DNA of 64,000 bases, taken from positions 4,918,501-4,982,500 of the forward strand of contig NZ_CP041767.1 of the NCBI RefSeq assembly GCF_022026395.1, written 5' to 3'. Each line of letters begins with the position of its first letter. Position 1 is the stretch's first letter. Position numbers and translations under genes: made by a program. This document shows, in pieces, positions 43,849 through 52,620 of the stretch. A model generated the notes under the pieces. It was not told the origin of the DNA. It worked only from the letters and a program-made list of their open reading frames with translations, and did not search any database. The stretch is from Brevibacillus brevis. Lineage in GTDB: Bacteria; Bacillota; Bacilli; Brevibacillales; Brevibacillaceae.

Positions 43849-44517
43849 TTACTCTTGCTCGCACATTTCGAGGACCGTCAGGAGTTCTTTCAAATCATTG
43901 ATGTACGCTCTTGGCACAACACCATTTCGCTCCATGTCCAACTCATTCCCTTGATAGGCAATAAAAGCAACTTGTCCATCACAGGCCGCCTTGCCATCGA
44001 TCCACGAATCTCCGATCATCGTCCAGGCCGAAACAGGCCAATCTGGCTTTCGGCTGCGAATATAGTGAACGCCAGAGGGAGATGGCTTCAATGTCGTCAT
44101 CTGCTCGCGGGCGACGATTTCAGCGAAGTAGGAGGCGATTCCCGTCTCGTTCAAAGCCTCCATTGCAGCAGCATACGCGTTGTTGGTCAGGATATACAAC
44201 TGGTAGCGGTTCTTCAACTCCTCCAGCACTTCTACCGCGTGTTGCTCCAGAACGGCACCATGCATCCCTTCCTTCTCGATCGTGGTTACTGCATCCCACA
44301 TCGCTTGCTCCAACTCTGACGTCATCTGCTCCGCTTTTCGCCCGATCTCAATGAGCTGTGATGCGGTATGCTTTTCCCATTCAAATGTTGGGGAAACAAT
44401 CCCATTGTCCACCCATAGCTGAAAAATGGCCCGCTTCATCTCGGTAAAATCGATCCTGGATTGCAACAAGGTGTTGTCCATATCGAAAATAATGCCTTTT
44501 TGAAAGGTTCTGCTCAT
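43849..44517 (-). CDS. HAD-family hydrolase
   Basis: The 222-residue protein has HAD motif I FDMDNTLLQ (about residues 11-19), motif II ILTNNAYA, a lysine in the middle and motif IV MIGDSWIDG. An all-helical cap sits between motifs I and II, as in pyrophosphatase/phosphoglycolate-type members. It is a small-molecule phosphatase of unknown substrate. It starts about 120 nt after the cytochrome gene and may share its transcript. Confidence 0.82.
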   Translation of the reverse strand: MSRTFQKGIIFDMDNTLLQSRIDFTEMKRAIFQLWVDNGIVSPTFEWEKHTASQLIEIGRKAEQMTSELEQAMWDAVTTIEKEGMHGAVLEQHAVEVLEELKNRYQLYILTNNAYAAAMEALNETGIASYFAEIVAREQMTTLKPSPSGVHYIRSRKPDWPVSAWTMIGDSWIDGKAACDGQVAFIAYQGNELDMERNGVVPRAYINDLKELLTVLEMCEQE

Positions 44518-44640
44518 TTTGTGCCTCCATTTTTGACAATAGTCGTGAATGATCCTTCCATTTTATCAAAAAAAGGACTATCCCTCCGTCATTTTATAAC
44601 TTTTGGGACAGCCCCCTTTTTGGGGTTCGATATTGAGTTC

Positions 44641-45573
44641 CTATTGCTTCTTCTTGGCGCTATCTACTTCATACGGCACATCCTTTGGAACTCCTCCGGC
44701 TGGCCAGTCTTGTGCCTTTTTGGCAAAGTCCGGACGTGGCTTGGACAAAATATAGGCAGCTAGGTCCGCTGCTTCTTGATCGGTTAACGAGCCTTGCTTG
44801 ATGCCACCCATTTCCCCTAAAGGCATATTACGCTGAATGTAGCCAGCCGCTTTGGAAATTCGAGCCATGCCTGCACCAATATTGAAGGAGTTATCCCCCC
44901 ATAGTGCTGGGCCAGAGTTTGGACCTGTACCTGAACCATCAGCAGCATGACATTGTAAACACGATTTTTGGAAGAGGGCTTCTCCATTTGCCACATTCGG
45001 TTGAGGTACGGTCTTCATATCATTTTTCTCTATCCACGGGCGCTCTTTAATTCCTACTGGTACATCTGTTGAGATATATGTCAGATAGGCAACCATCGCT
45101 CTCATTTCGTCGCTGTTGTAAGGCAATGGCTTTCCGTTCATGCTTCGTTGAAAGCAACCATTGATCCGATCTTCAATAGTAATCACTTTTCCAGACCTTG
45201 GAATGTACTGGGGATAGACTGCGGTGACACCCGTTAATGGGGAGGTCGCATCCATTCCTGCATTACCGTGACAGCTGGAGCAGGAAAGCTTATTCCCTGT
45301 GTATTCAGGGATCACTGTGCTCGTTTCATTCATTAACTTATGTCCATACTTAATCGATTCTCCCAATGGCCCTTCTGGCACCTTGTCCATACTAGGCGGG
45401 GTGTAGGAATCTAAATTGATTGCTCCCGTTGCCCCACTCGCTGTTTTATCTTTGGCCTCATTCGGTGTTGAGGTGGGTTGAGCGGTCTGCTGTGTAGCGC
45501 AGCCTGCAAAGACCAGCATCGCCACTACAACCACAGACAGCTTCTTCCAGCCTGTCTTCTCTTTTTTGAACAT
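44641..45573 (-). CDS. Diheme cytochrome c lipoprotein, TsdA (thiosulfate dehydrogenase)-like
   Basis: The 310-residue product has a lipoprotein signal (VFAGC at about residues 20-24), a low-complexity linker and two cytochrome c domains with heme sites CSSCH and CLQCH. The segment RINGCFQRSMNGKPLPYNSDEM matches TsdA-type thiosulfate dehydrogenases, where a cysteine in this area is an axial heme ligand. TsdA oxidises thiosulfate to tetrathionate, or the reverse. ATG 45573 lies 8 nt after GGAGGAG. A sigma-54 promoter and activator sites precede it. The TsdA call is a family-level inference; a general c-type cytochrome is the safe reading. Confidence 0.75.
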   Translation of the reverse strand: MFKKEKTGWKKLSVVVVAMLVFAGCATQQTAQPTSTPNEAKDKTASGATGAINLDSYTPPSMDKVPEGPLGESIKYGHKLMNETSTVIPEYTGNKLSCSSCHGNAGMDATSPLTGVTAVYPQYIPRSGKVITIEDRINGCFQRSMNGKPLPYNSDEMRAMVAYLTYISTDVPVGIKERPWIEKNDMKTVPQPNVANGEALFQKSCLQCHAADGSGTGPNSGPALWGDNSFNIGAGMARISKAAGYIQRNMPLGEMGGIKQGSLTDQEAADLAAYILSKPRPDFAKKAQDWPAGGVPKDVPYEVDSAKKKQ

Positions 45574-45618
45574 AGGTCTCACTCCTCCATGTTGATCGTG
45601 CACTCACACCATGAGAGT

Positions 45619-45634
45619 AGCAAGAGGCGTGCCA
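45619..45634 (-). promoter_or_regulatory. Consensus sigma-54 promoter of the cytochrome gene
   Basis: The minus strand reads TGGCACGCCTCTTGCT, a full match to the -24/-12 consensus (TGGCAC, 5 nt, TTGCW). Predicted start about 45607, 34 nt before the cytochrome ATG. The adjacent gene is an NtrC-type sigma-54 activator. Confidence 0.85.
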
Positions 45635-45692
45635 AACCAAAGAAGCAGGAAAACGAACGACTTGGCGCTTCCAAACAGCAAGAAAAAGAAAA

Positions 45693-45741
45693 GACCATGC
45701 CAAAATGTCATGGTCAGTACGCGACAAAATGTCACGGTCGC
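45693..45741. promoter_or_regulatory. Two upstream activator sites (palindromes)
   Basis: Site 1 (45693-45715) is GACCATG / CATGGTC around a 9-nt centre. Site 2 (about 45719-45741) repeats the centre CAAAATGTCAYGGTC and has a GCGAC / GTCGC palindrome. They lie about 90-130 nt upstream of the sigma-54 start and overlap the 3' end of the activator gene. Confidence 0.55.
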
Positions 45742-47111
45742 AGCTCGTACTCTTCGATTTTTCGGTACAGATTACGCACGCTGATCCCCAGCTTCTCAGC
45801 TGTCTTGGTCTTGTTCCATTGCAGAACGTCCAGCACATGCTTGATATGTTCTCGCTCTACGTGTTTCAGTAAAAACGCCTCTTCCTCCCCCGATTCTGCA
45901 GAGAAAAGGAGCTTTCGATCTGACGGGTTGTGATGCACTGGCTGTTCATAAGGAAAGAGATCCTTGTCCTCAATCTCCTCTCCTTTTGCCAAAACGACAG
46001 CGCGTTCGATCATATGAGCCAACTCCCGGACATTCCCCGGAAATGAGTAGGCCAAAAGCGCTGCCTGGGCTTTCACAGAAAGGGGTTTGACTGGATACTT
46101 ACGCTTCAGTCGATTCAAAAAGAAAGCCGACAATGGCAAAATGTCCTCTCTTCTCTGGGCGAGGGGTGGAATCGTTATATCCATGACATGCAGCCGGAAA
46201 TAGAGATCGGACCGAAACGTTCCTTCTTCCACTTTCTTCTCCAGATCGGCATTGGTAGCAGCGATGATCCGAACATCCACCTTGTGCAAAATCGGGCTCC
46301 CTATTCGGCGAAATTCGCCGGTTTCCAGAAAACGGAGCAGCTTGACCTGCAAAGGAAAAGGCAAATCCCCTACTTCATCCAAAAAAAGCGTCCCCAGGTG
46401 AGCAATCTCTACCAGTCCCTTTTTTTGGGCAGTTGCGCCTGTAAAAGCTCCCTTTTCGTGTCCGAACAGTTCACTTTCCAGCATCGTTTCTGGTATCGCT
46501 CCCAAATTGATCGGTACAAATGCCTCTGCTGCTCGCTCACTACATTCATAGATGAGTCTCGCGATGACATCCTTCCCTGTCCCACTTTCCCCTTTCAAAA
46601 GAACGAGAAAATCCGTACTGGCTACTCGCTTGGCAGTTGCTAAGACCTCTTTTAGCTTCGGGCTTTCCGCAACGATTTGAAACGTCGTTTTCCCATTTGT
46701 CGACAGCGCTTCTCTCAACTGTTGGTTTTCCTCGGTCAACTGCTGTTTTTCTATGGCCTTGGAAATCAATACCTCCAATTCATTGAGGTTGTATGGTTTT
46801 GTCAAATAATCATAAGCGCCGCGTTTCATCGCTTCGATAGCTGTTTCGATGGTTCCGTGTCCCGTTACAACAATGATTTGAATGGCAGGAGAGGCTTCCT
46901 TGCACCATTGCAGAAAGGCGAGACCGTCCATCCCGGGCATTTTCAAATCAAGCAGAATCACATGAATCGTTTCGCTGGTTACTAGCTGCTGGGCGCTGAT
47001 TCCGTCAGGTGCTTCCAGCGTGGTATATCCCTTTCTCTTTAATCGACTGGTTAATAGATGGCGGAAATCTGCTTCGTCATCAACAATGAGTATCCGAGTG
47101 TCAGTGTGCAT
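45732..47111 (-). CDS. NtrC-family sigma-54-dependent response regulator
   Basis: The 459-residue protein has a receiver domain with phosphorylatable Asp55 (LLDLKMPG). An AAA+ domain follows with Walker A GESGTGKD at 174-181, GAFTGA at 221-226 (sigma-54 contact) and a Walker B further on. The C-terminal Fis-type helix-turn-helix is KTAEKLGISVRNLYRKIEEY. It is transcribed with the histidine kinase gene (7-nt gap). It should activate the sigma-54 promoter located just downstream of its own stop. Confidence 0.92.
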   Translation of the reverse strand: MHTDTRILIVDDEADFRHLLTSRLKRKGYTTLEAPDGISAQQLVTSETIHVILLDLKMPGMDGLAFLQWCKEASPAIQIIVVTGHGTIETAIEAMKRGAYDYLTKPYNLNELEVLISKAIEKQQLTEENQQLREALSTNGKTTFQIVAESPKLKEVLATAKRVASTDFLVLLKGESGTGKDVIARLIYECSERAAEAFVPINLGAIPETMLESELFGHEKGAFTGATAQKKGLVEIAHLGTLFLDEVGDLPFPLQVKLLRFLETGEFRRIGSPILHKVDVRIIAATNADLEKKVEEGTFRSDLYFRLHVMDITIPPLAQRREDILPLSAFFLNRLKRKYPVKPLSVKAQAALLAYSFPGNVRELAHMIERAVVLAKGEEIEDKDLFPYEQPVHHNPSDRKLLFSAESGEEEAFLLKHVEREHIKHVLDVLQWNKTKTAEKLGISVRNLYRKIEEYELRP

Positions 47112-47118
47112 CTTTTGT

Positions 47119-49305
47119 TCATTCCCCCTTTGCCGACGGCAGGATGACCGTAACAGTCGTGCCTATGTTTGGCGTACTTTCGATCTCGATTTCTCCGCCT
47201 AAATTCGTCACAATCCCATAGCAGACCGATAACCCGAGACCAGTCCCTTTTCCAGGAGGCTTGGTTGTATAAAAAGGCTCCAAAACATGCGGCAAATCTG
47301 CTGCAGGTATACCGCATCCATCATCTTTGATATACAGACGGAGCCGATCATTCGATGGAGAATCAGTTGCTATCTCAATATTTCCCCGCTCCTGGGTCGC
47401 GTACAGTGCATTGGTTAACAGATTGAGCAAGATCTGCTGAAGTTGTCCAGGGGTAGCGAGAAGAAACGGAGCAGAGGCCGACAGAGACTGGTTTACCGTT
47501 ACCTGTTTGACACGTATTTCATGGGATAAAAGAATGAGAATGTCTGTTAGGACTTGATGAATATCTACTTGTTCTACGGTAACGGGTGATTTTCCCGAAA
47601 AGTGCAGCAACCGGGTCGTGATTTCCTTGCAGCGGTTAATTTGTTTGTCCATCGTGTCCAAGTATTGGGTAAGCTCTCCTGTGTCCTGTAAATCTCGAAT
47701 ATCCTCTTCCACGAGACGGTCCCGCAAGTCTTGTCCATACAACGACAGAATGCCTAATGGATTATTGATTTCATGGGCGATGCCCGATGCCAAGAGTCCA
47801 ATAGCAGCGAGCTTGTCTGCTTGTGCGATTGCGGCTTCCAGCTCTCGTTTCTCCGTGATGTCTTCGATGACCTCCAGAAAAGCCGACGATTCTTTCTCCG
47901 GATGCAGAGGGAAAACCTGATGTCGATAAGAACGGACACGTCCATCCTGATCGACTCTGGAGGAAATAAGGTCAGTCTGATTTTGGTTTACCATTTGTCG
48001 TGTTCGGAGCATGCAACCACTGCATGAGCTGAAATGCTGACCAATCGTCTGATGGCAGTCTTTCCCCAGGAGATTTGCCGTATCCTGAAACCACGCCGAC
48101 GCTGTTTGATTAATCCAGCGAATACGAAAACATTCATCTACGAGAATCAGTCCCATCCCCATGCCACTCACGACGAGATCAAGCCGTTTCTTTTCTTCCA
48201 GAAGCTGATTGGTCTTCGTCTCCAGACTCTGTGCCATTTCATTGCAGGACGCTGCCAGCCTGCCAATTTCATCTGAGGTCGTCACTGGTATTCGTACGGA
48301 TAAATCGCCACCTGCGATTTTTTGCACAGCGGATTCGATCTTTTCCATTAATCGGCTAAATGAGACAGAAAACACAATGCTAATCCCCAACACGATAAGT
48401 GCGATGAATAAGGTCGTAAAGAGCAGAGATTGTTCCAATTTTGAAAAGGCAGCAAACGCCGTTTGGCTTGACTGTTCCAGCATAATGACCCAATGGGTGA
48501 CGGAAGAACGCATGGCATAGTTGACCATGACCTCTTCATTGGAAGCCTGATACGTACGGATAACAGGCTTGTCAGTTCGATCTGGTAGTATCCAGGAGGG
48601 AGGAACCGCTTGTTCATAATAGGTCAAAGAGCCATCAGAAGGCTTACCCAACATAAACGGATCTGCAAACCTATTGCTTTTCCCATCCGTGACGAACAAA
48701 TAGGCCTCGTTTTCATATCGAGCTCGCAGTGTGACCTGTTCGAGCAACTGTTTTACATTGAGCTTTGCGTACATGCCGCCTTTTACACCGTTGGCAGATA
48801 CGTGAGGGATCGCGACCGTTACCAGCAGCTTCCCTTCCGCTGATCGGACAATGCTTCCGATGTATGGTTTTCCCGACTGGATGGTGGGAAGAAGCTTGTT
48901 GTCTTGCTCACTGACTATATCCACTCTTTGGTGTTTCCAGCGATTCAGCAAAAACTGCGGCCCTCCATCCTGATGAAAAAGCGCGACCTCCTCCATGTAA
49001 GGGGAGGTTTTTAATAACGTATTCAACAAAAAATAAGCATCATCATCGCTAGGGCGCTCTTTGAGAAAACGCTGCTGAACCACCTGCATGGATTGGGTCG
49101 TATGTAAAAAAAGCATATCCAACTGCGCCAATGTATTTTCCACGTAGATCTGATTGGCTCTGTCTACCTCTTCTCGAACCTTATCTTTACTCGTTTGCAA
49201 ATTGATATAACCAAGAATCAGAAAAGGGATGATGGACATGCAAAGCCCAAACAGGAGCATCTTTGTCTTTAGTCGATTGATACGCGGTAGTCTGCTCCTC
49301 TTCAT
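47119..49305 (-). CDS. Membrane sensor histidine kinase with Cache, HAMP and cysteine-containing PAS domains
   Basis: The 728-residue protein has a membrane helix at about 15-35, an extracellular dCache-like domain to about residue 290, a second helix at about 298-318, HAMP (about 320-375) and a PAS domain (about 380-485) with cysteines 392, 417, 428 and 431. A HisKA domain follows with the phospho-accepting His511 in ASGIAHEINNPLG, then an HATPase domain. The start overlaps the stop of the substrate-binding-protein gene by 4 nt. It is predicted to phosphorylate the NtrC-type regulator. Confidence 0.92.
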   Translation of the reverse strand: MKRSRLPRINRLKTKMLLFGLCMSIIPFLILGYINLQTSKDKVREEVDRANQIYVENTLAQLDMLFLHTTQSMQVVQQRFLKERPSDDDAYFLLNTLLKTSPYMEEVALFHQDGGPQFLLNRWKHQRVDIVSEQDNKLLPTIQSGKPYIGSIVRSAEGKLLVTVAIPHVSANGVKGGMYAKLNVKQLLEQVTLRARYENEAYLFVTDGKSNRFADPFMLGKPSDGSLTYYEQAVPPSWILPDRTDKPVIRTYQASNEEVMVNYAMRSSVTHWVIMLEQSSQTAFAAFSKLEQSLLFTTLFIALIVLGISIVFSVSFSRLMEKIESAVQKIAGGDLSVRIPVTTSDEIGRLAASCNEMAQSLETKTNQLLEEKKRLDLVVSGMGMGLILVDECFRIRWINQTASAWFQDTANLLGKDCHQTIGQHFSSCSGCMLRTRQMVNQNQTDLISSRVDQDGRVRSYRHQVFPLHPEKESSAFLEVIEDITEKRELEAAIAQADKLAAIGLLASGIAHEINNPLGILSLYGQDLRDRLVEEDIRDLQDTGELTQYLDTMDKQINRCKEITTRLLHFSGKSPVTVEQVDIHQVLTDILILLSHEIRVKQVTVNQSLSASAPFLLATPGQLQQILLNLLTNALYATQERGNIEIATDSPSNDRLRLYIKDDGCGIPAADLPHVLEPFYTTKPPGKGTGLGLSVCYGIVTNLGGEIEIESTPNIGTTVTVILPSAKGE

Positions 49306-50297
49306 TTGTTCTTCACTCCATACCATTCTTGCGCCAATGACCACTGTTGATCGGTTACGGTAATAGGCAGCTTGGACAGGGAAGCAGCATTGACAACCAA
49401 CCGCACGTCATCCGGCCATTCGATTGACAGATCGGTTGGAGGGACTCCATCCAACACCCGAGCCACCATATGAGCAGCCTGCATGCCTTGTGCATGAAAA
49501 GAAACGCCGTAAGCGGCAAACAAGCCAGCCTTCACCTGCTCGGGGTATGCGCCCATGACAAACAATTGCTTCTCGATCAAAAGAGGCAAGCAATCAGTAA
49601 TCGCGTCTTCCAGAACATAGCTAGGTAAAGGAAGCATGGCGTCGTATTCTCCTGGAGAGAGCTTACTGAGCAATTGCTCCAAATCTCTTGAGGAAGCAAC
49701 CTGCTCCACCTGCAAGCGAACACCAAGCAAGGAAGCGGCTGACCCTGCTTCTACGATTGCCCGCTCTGTCGTAGGAGCATGAGAATCGGCAATGATCAGA
49801 ATCCGCTTGGCATCAGGCAACAAACGAGTTGTCAGCTCCAACCTTTTCCCAATCACATCCATTTGGCCATTGCTGATTCCACACGTAATTGTCCCCTCTG
49901 TCTCAACAAGCGGTAGCTCGACCAGTGAGGCGACACCGATAAAAACAATGGGAACCGTCGTTGTCTCCTGTTGAATCAAAAAGGTCTCGTGCGCCCCTGT
50001 CGTGACGACTACATCAGGCTTTTTGGAAATCAAGTCCTGGACAAGGGAGCGCTCCTCTTCAAGGGTTTGAGCCGCATTCAAATAGACAGGTGCATACTGA
50101 ACACGTACTCCTTCACCTAGACCCAGCGATTGCAATCCCGCCTTCAATCCCGCTACTTTATCTTTTCGATCCTCATTGGCAATCACAATTCCTATCGTAT
50201 ATAGATCGACGTCCTGTTTTTGCTGACTACTGGACCAATCGAGCAAAGTTCCTGCCACTAACAAGATGAGAAAGAGGATTTTCCTTTGTTTTTTCAT
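49302..50297 (-). CDS. ABC-type substrate-binding protein (ABC_sub_bind family), sensor-linked
   Basis: The 331-residue product has a signal anchor (LFLILLVAGTLLDW, about residues 8-22) and the bilobed ABC_sub_bind fold (YTIGIVIANEDRKDKV, VVVTTGAHETFLIQQ, PIVFIGVASLVELPLV, ILIIADSHAPTTERAI). This group normally works with an ABC permease and ATPase, but none lie here. It is first in the operon with a histidine kinase, so it probably presents a ligand to the kinase. Ligand unknown. ATG 50297 is chosen because a clean signal peptide follows. Confidence 0.8.
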   Translation of the reverse strand: MKKQRKILFLILLVAGTLLDWSSSQQKQDVDLYTIGIVIANEDRKDKVAGLKAGLQSLGLGEGVRVQYAPVYLNAAQTLEEERSLVQDLISKKPDVVVTTGAHETFLIQQETTTVPIVFIGVASLVELPLVETEGTITCGISNGQMDVIGKRLELTTRLLPDAKRILIIADSHAPTTERAIVEAGSAASLLGVRLQVEQVASSRDLEQLLSKLSPGEYDAMLPLPSYVLEDAITDCLPLLIEKQLFVMGAYPEQVKAGLFAAYGVSFHAQGMQAAHMVARVLDGVPPTDLSIEWPDDVRLVVNAASLSKLPITVTDQQWSLAQEWYGVKNK

Positions 50298-50540
50298 AGG
50301 TATCACATCCAACTCTCATCATAGCGGCAAATGATGGCAGAGAATGTGAATATTTAACAAACCTTGGTCAATGAATACGGACTTCCCTAAATAATATGTT
50401 TTTCCTGTTGTGTCAACGGTGGTTGCGTCATATTCAGTTGCTCGCAGCGTGATTGAAATGCAGTTCTTCTGCTACTGCAATATGTTAGCGCAGTTTTTTC
50501 AAGTCCATGCTTACGCTATTCCTTCTTTCCTAAGCCTTAT

Positions 50541-50573
50541 AAAAAAAGCGACAGCAACGCGCTGCCGCTTTTT
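50541..50573 (-). terminator. Intrinsic terminator after yunB
   Basis: AAAAGCGGCAGC / GCTGTCGCTTTT stem with one mismatch, ending in seven T on the minus strand. Confidence 0.82.
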
Positions 50574-50585
50574 CCTATTCAGCGA

Positions 50586-51302
50586 TTACGGAGTGCCGTC
50601 CGGTGTTTCCCCAGGAATCCGCGGCACATCCGGCTTGCCTTCCGGGTTGTTATACAAATACGTCGGTACATCGCCAATGATCAAGGAGTGGGTGATCGGG
50701 ATTTTCGTCGTGACCGTCTGCTCCTCAGTTGCAAAAGGGATCACGATGCGCAGATCGACCTCCACAAAAATATATACTGTCGCCAGCACCATATTGATGC
50801 CTGCTTCCTTCAGCTCTGTCTCCAGCTTGGTTTTGACCGAGCCGATGGGCACGAAAGTCACCGGCAAATTCGGCCCCATTGATGCCAAAAAGGAGTTCCC
50901 GGTAGCCAAACCAAGCGGAATCGTGCGGTCTACTTTTTCTTGCTCGAACTCTTGGAGCTTGTTCTGGACTCTCGCTGTTGTTTCACCCACGATTCTTGCA
51001 TATTCCTTGAAGTTGAACTGATACGCCTGAATCTGTCCCTCGTTGTTCTTCTCGATTTTGACAATCTGATTAAAGTCGACGCCCTGCTGCGAAATCCGCT
51101 TGGTTACGGCATCGGTTATCGCTTCTTTCGCCAATTGCTCGGCTTTTTGTGTCGCCAGGATCAAGAGAGTAGGCTCCAACCGATTTTGCAAAAACACAAG
51201 GGTCTGTATCGTCAAAACAAAAAAGATAACCAACGCGATCAAAAACGCTTTCGTACGTGAAAGCGGGTTTCTCCAACGCCGACGGGGTCGAAATACGGCC
51301 AA
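50586..51302 (-). CDS. yunB: Sporulation protein YunB
   Basis: The 238-residue protein has a basic N-terminus (FRPRRRWR), a membrane helix (about residues 20-42) and an extracytoplasmic domain including FNFKEYARIVGETTARVQNKL and VPIGSVKTKLETELKEAGIN. Bacillus YunB is needed for efficient sporulation and is made in the mother cell. TTG 51302, 8 nt after GGAGG, gives an N-terminus matching the family; GTG 51311 lies inside the ribosome site. A hairpin covers that ribosome site. Confidence 0.9.
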   Translation of the reverse strand: MAVFRPRRRWRNPLSRTKAFLIALVIFFVLTIQTLVFLQNRLEPTLLILATQKAEQLAKEAITDAVTKRISQQGVDFNQIVKIEKNNEGQIQAYQFNFKEYARIVGETTARVQNKLQEFEQEKVDRTIPLGLATGNSFLASMGPNLPVTFVPIGSVKTKLETELKEAGINMVLATVYIFVEVDLRIVIPFATEEQTVTTKIPITHSLIIGDVPTYLYNNPEGKPDVPRIPGETPDGTP

Positions 51303-51308
51303 TCCCGA

Positions 51309-51344
51309 CACCTCCCAACTGGTACATCCTATGGTTAGGAGGTG
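51309..51344 (-). promoter_or_regulatory. Hairpin sequestering the yunB ribosome binding site
   Basis: On the minus strand CACCTCCTAAC pairs with GTTGGGAGGTG (10 Watson-Crick pairs plus one G-U) across a 14-nt loop. The 3' arm contains the GGGAGG used by yunB. Confidence 0.6.
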
Positions 51345-51378
51345 GAAAAAAGACTACGTGTATCGAGAGCCCGGATTT

Positions 51379-52539
51379 CTATTTTTTTGAAAGAAAAACA
51401 AGATACAAGCCAAATCCGATCACCCCTGCGACAAGCATCAATTGGGCAAAGACCAGCATTCCGAATAAAGTGAAGGCACCCGCCAAGAATGGAGCCATAA
51501 GAAAACCAGCGAAATACCCGCTTCGACTCAAGAGCCCCTGCACCCCCATCACCTTGCCGCGCAGCTCGTTTTGGGCTTGTTGCAAAAGTGTGCTCTCATA
51601 TACCTGTGCTGCCCCGGAAAAAAGACCAGCAAATACCAGAAGCATAAGCACAGACACAGCATGGTTTGCCGCGAATGCCCCTACAATCCCTACGGAAAAA
51701 ACAGCATAAGCGATGAGCATCCCATTCACGAGCTTTACCCGCAAACGAGCTGCCACGTATGAGCCAATCAAGCCTCCGATACTCATCGCCGTCCACATCA
51801 ATCCGTGCAGGGTAGCGTCACTACCGTGCAATTGATCCGCCAAAAAAGGCAACCCGTAATTATACGCAGACGTACTGAGCGATACGAGAAAGGCTAACAA
51901 GCTAATCGTCAATAGTACAGGCGTTTCCCGCAAGTAACGAAGGGTGACACGAAAGCTGCTTGCTGCTTTTGACGTAGCTAGCGCATTGTCCCCCTTCTCC
52001 TCCCACCGAAGTCCCGTCAGAATCCATGCTGAGAAAAGAAAGCTGGCGGCATCCAAAGTGATCACAATGGTATAACCATAGTGATCTGTCAGCCATCCTC
52101 CCAGCATGAAGCCCATGATGCCTACCAAAGACTCCAGCCTGACCTTTAATCCATTGATCTGAACCAGTTGCTCACTCCCAAATATTTGTGGCAAGGATGC
52201 CTGAAAGCTAATATGAAACAGCGTATACAGCATTCCGTTGAGAAAGGCCGCAGCGATTAATACATACGGTGTCGGATAAAAAGCGATAGCCAAAATAGCA
52301 AGACCGGCCCCCATGTCGCTTGCGATCATAGTGCGCCTTCTGTCCATTCGATCAGCCAACATGCCTGCCAGGGGACTAAACAGCATCCCCCCTAGCTGTC
52401 TTGCAACGAAAAAAGCGGTCATCCAATAAGCACTATGTTCAAATGTAAAAATCAACGCGCTACACGCGATCAAATTCATGCGTGATCCCAAGGATGACAA
52501 CGCATTGACATACAAATACCATTTTATATTCATCTGCAT
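51379..52539 (-). CDS. MFS transporter (probable drug or metabolite exporter)
   Basis: The 386-residue protein has 12 predicted helices and the MFS motif A-like AGMLADRMDRRRTM between helices 2 and 3. It is of the EntS/multidrug type with low charge in the helices. No pump specificity is visible. ATG 52539 lies 5 nt after GGGAGG; another ATG two codons later is possible. A short leader ORF and a long-range stem precede it. Confidence 0.85.
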   Translation of the reverse strand: MQMNIKWYLYVNALSSLGSRMNLIACSALIFTFEHSAYWMTAFFVARQLGGMLFSPLAGMLADRMDRRRTMIASDMGAGLAILAIAFYPTPYVLIAAAFLNGMLYTLFHISFQASLPQIFGSEQLVQINGLKVRLESLVGIMGFMLGGWLTDHYGYTIVITLDAASFLFSAWILTGLRWEEKGDNALATSKAASSFRVTLRYLRETPVLLTISLLAFLVSLSTSAYNYGLPFLADQLHGSDATLHGLMWTAMSIGGLIGSYVAARLRVKLVNGMLIAYAVFSVGIVGAFAANHAVSVLMLLVFAGLFSGAAQVYESTLLQQAQNELRGKVMGVQGLLSRSGYFAGFLMAPFLAGAFTLFGMLVFAQLMLVAGVIGFGLYLVFLSKK

Positions 52540-52584
52540 CCAAACCTCCCGATCATGACAGGTGGTTTGAATCAACGCCCCCCT

Positions 52585-52620
52585 CTAGTGGGTGCGTACA
52601 CTGATTATGGCAGTTGACAT
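52585..52620 (-). CDS. Leader peptide upstream of the MFS exporter
   Basis: A 12-codon frame encodes MSTAIISVRTH. The ATG at 52620 lies 7 nt after GAGGAGG, one of the strongest ribosome sites in the window. An ATG two codons earlier (52626) would add M-R. The frame sits between two strands of a possible stem (see findings). It could mediate ribosome-stalling control of the exporter. Confidence 0.55.
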   Translation of the reverse strand: MSTAIISVRTH

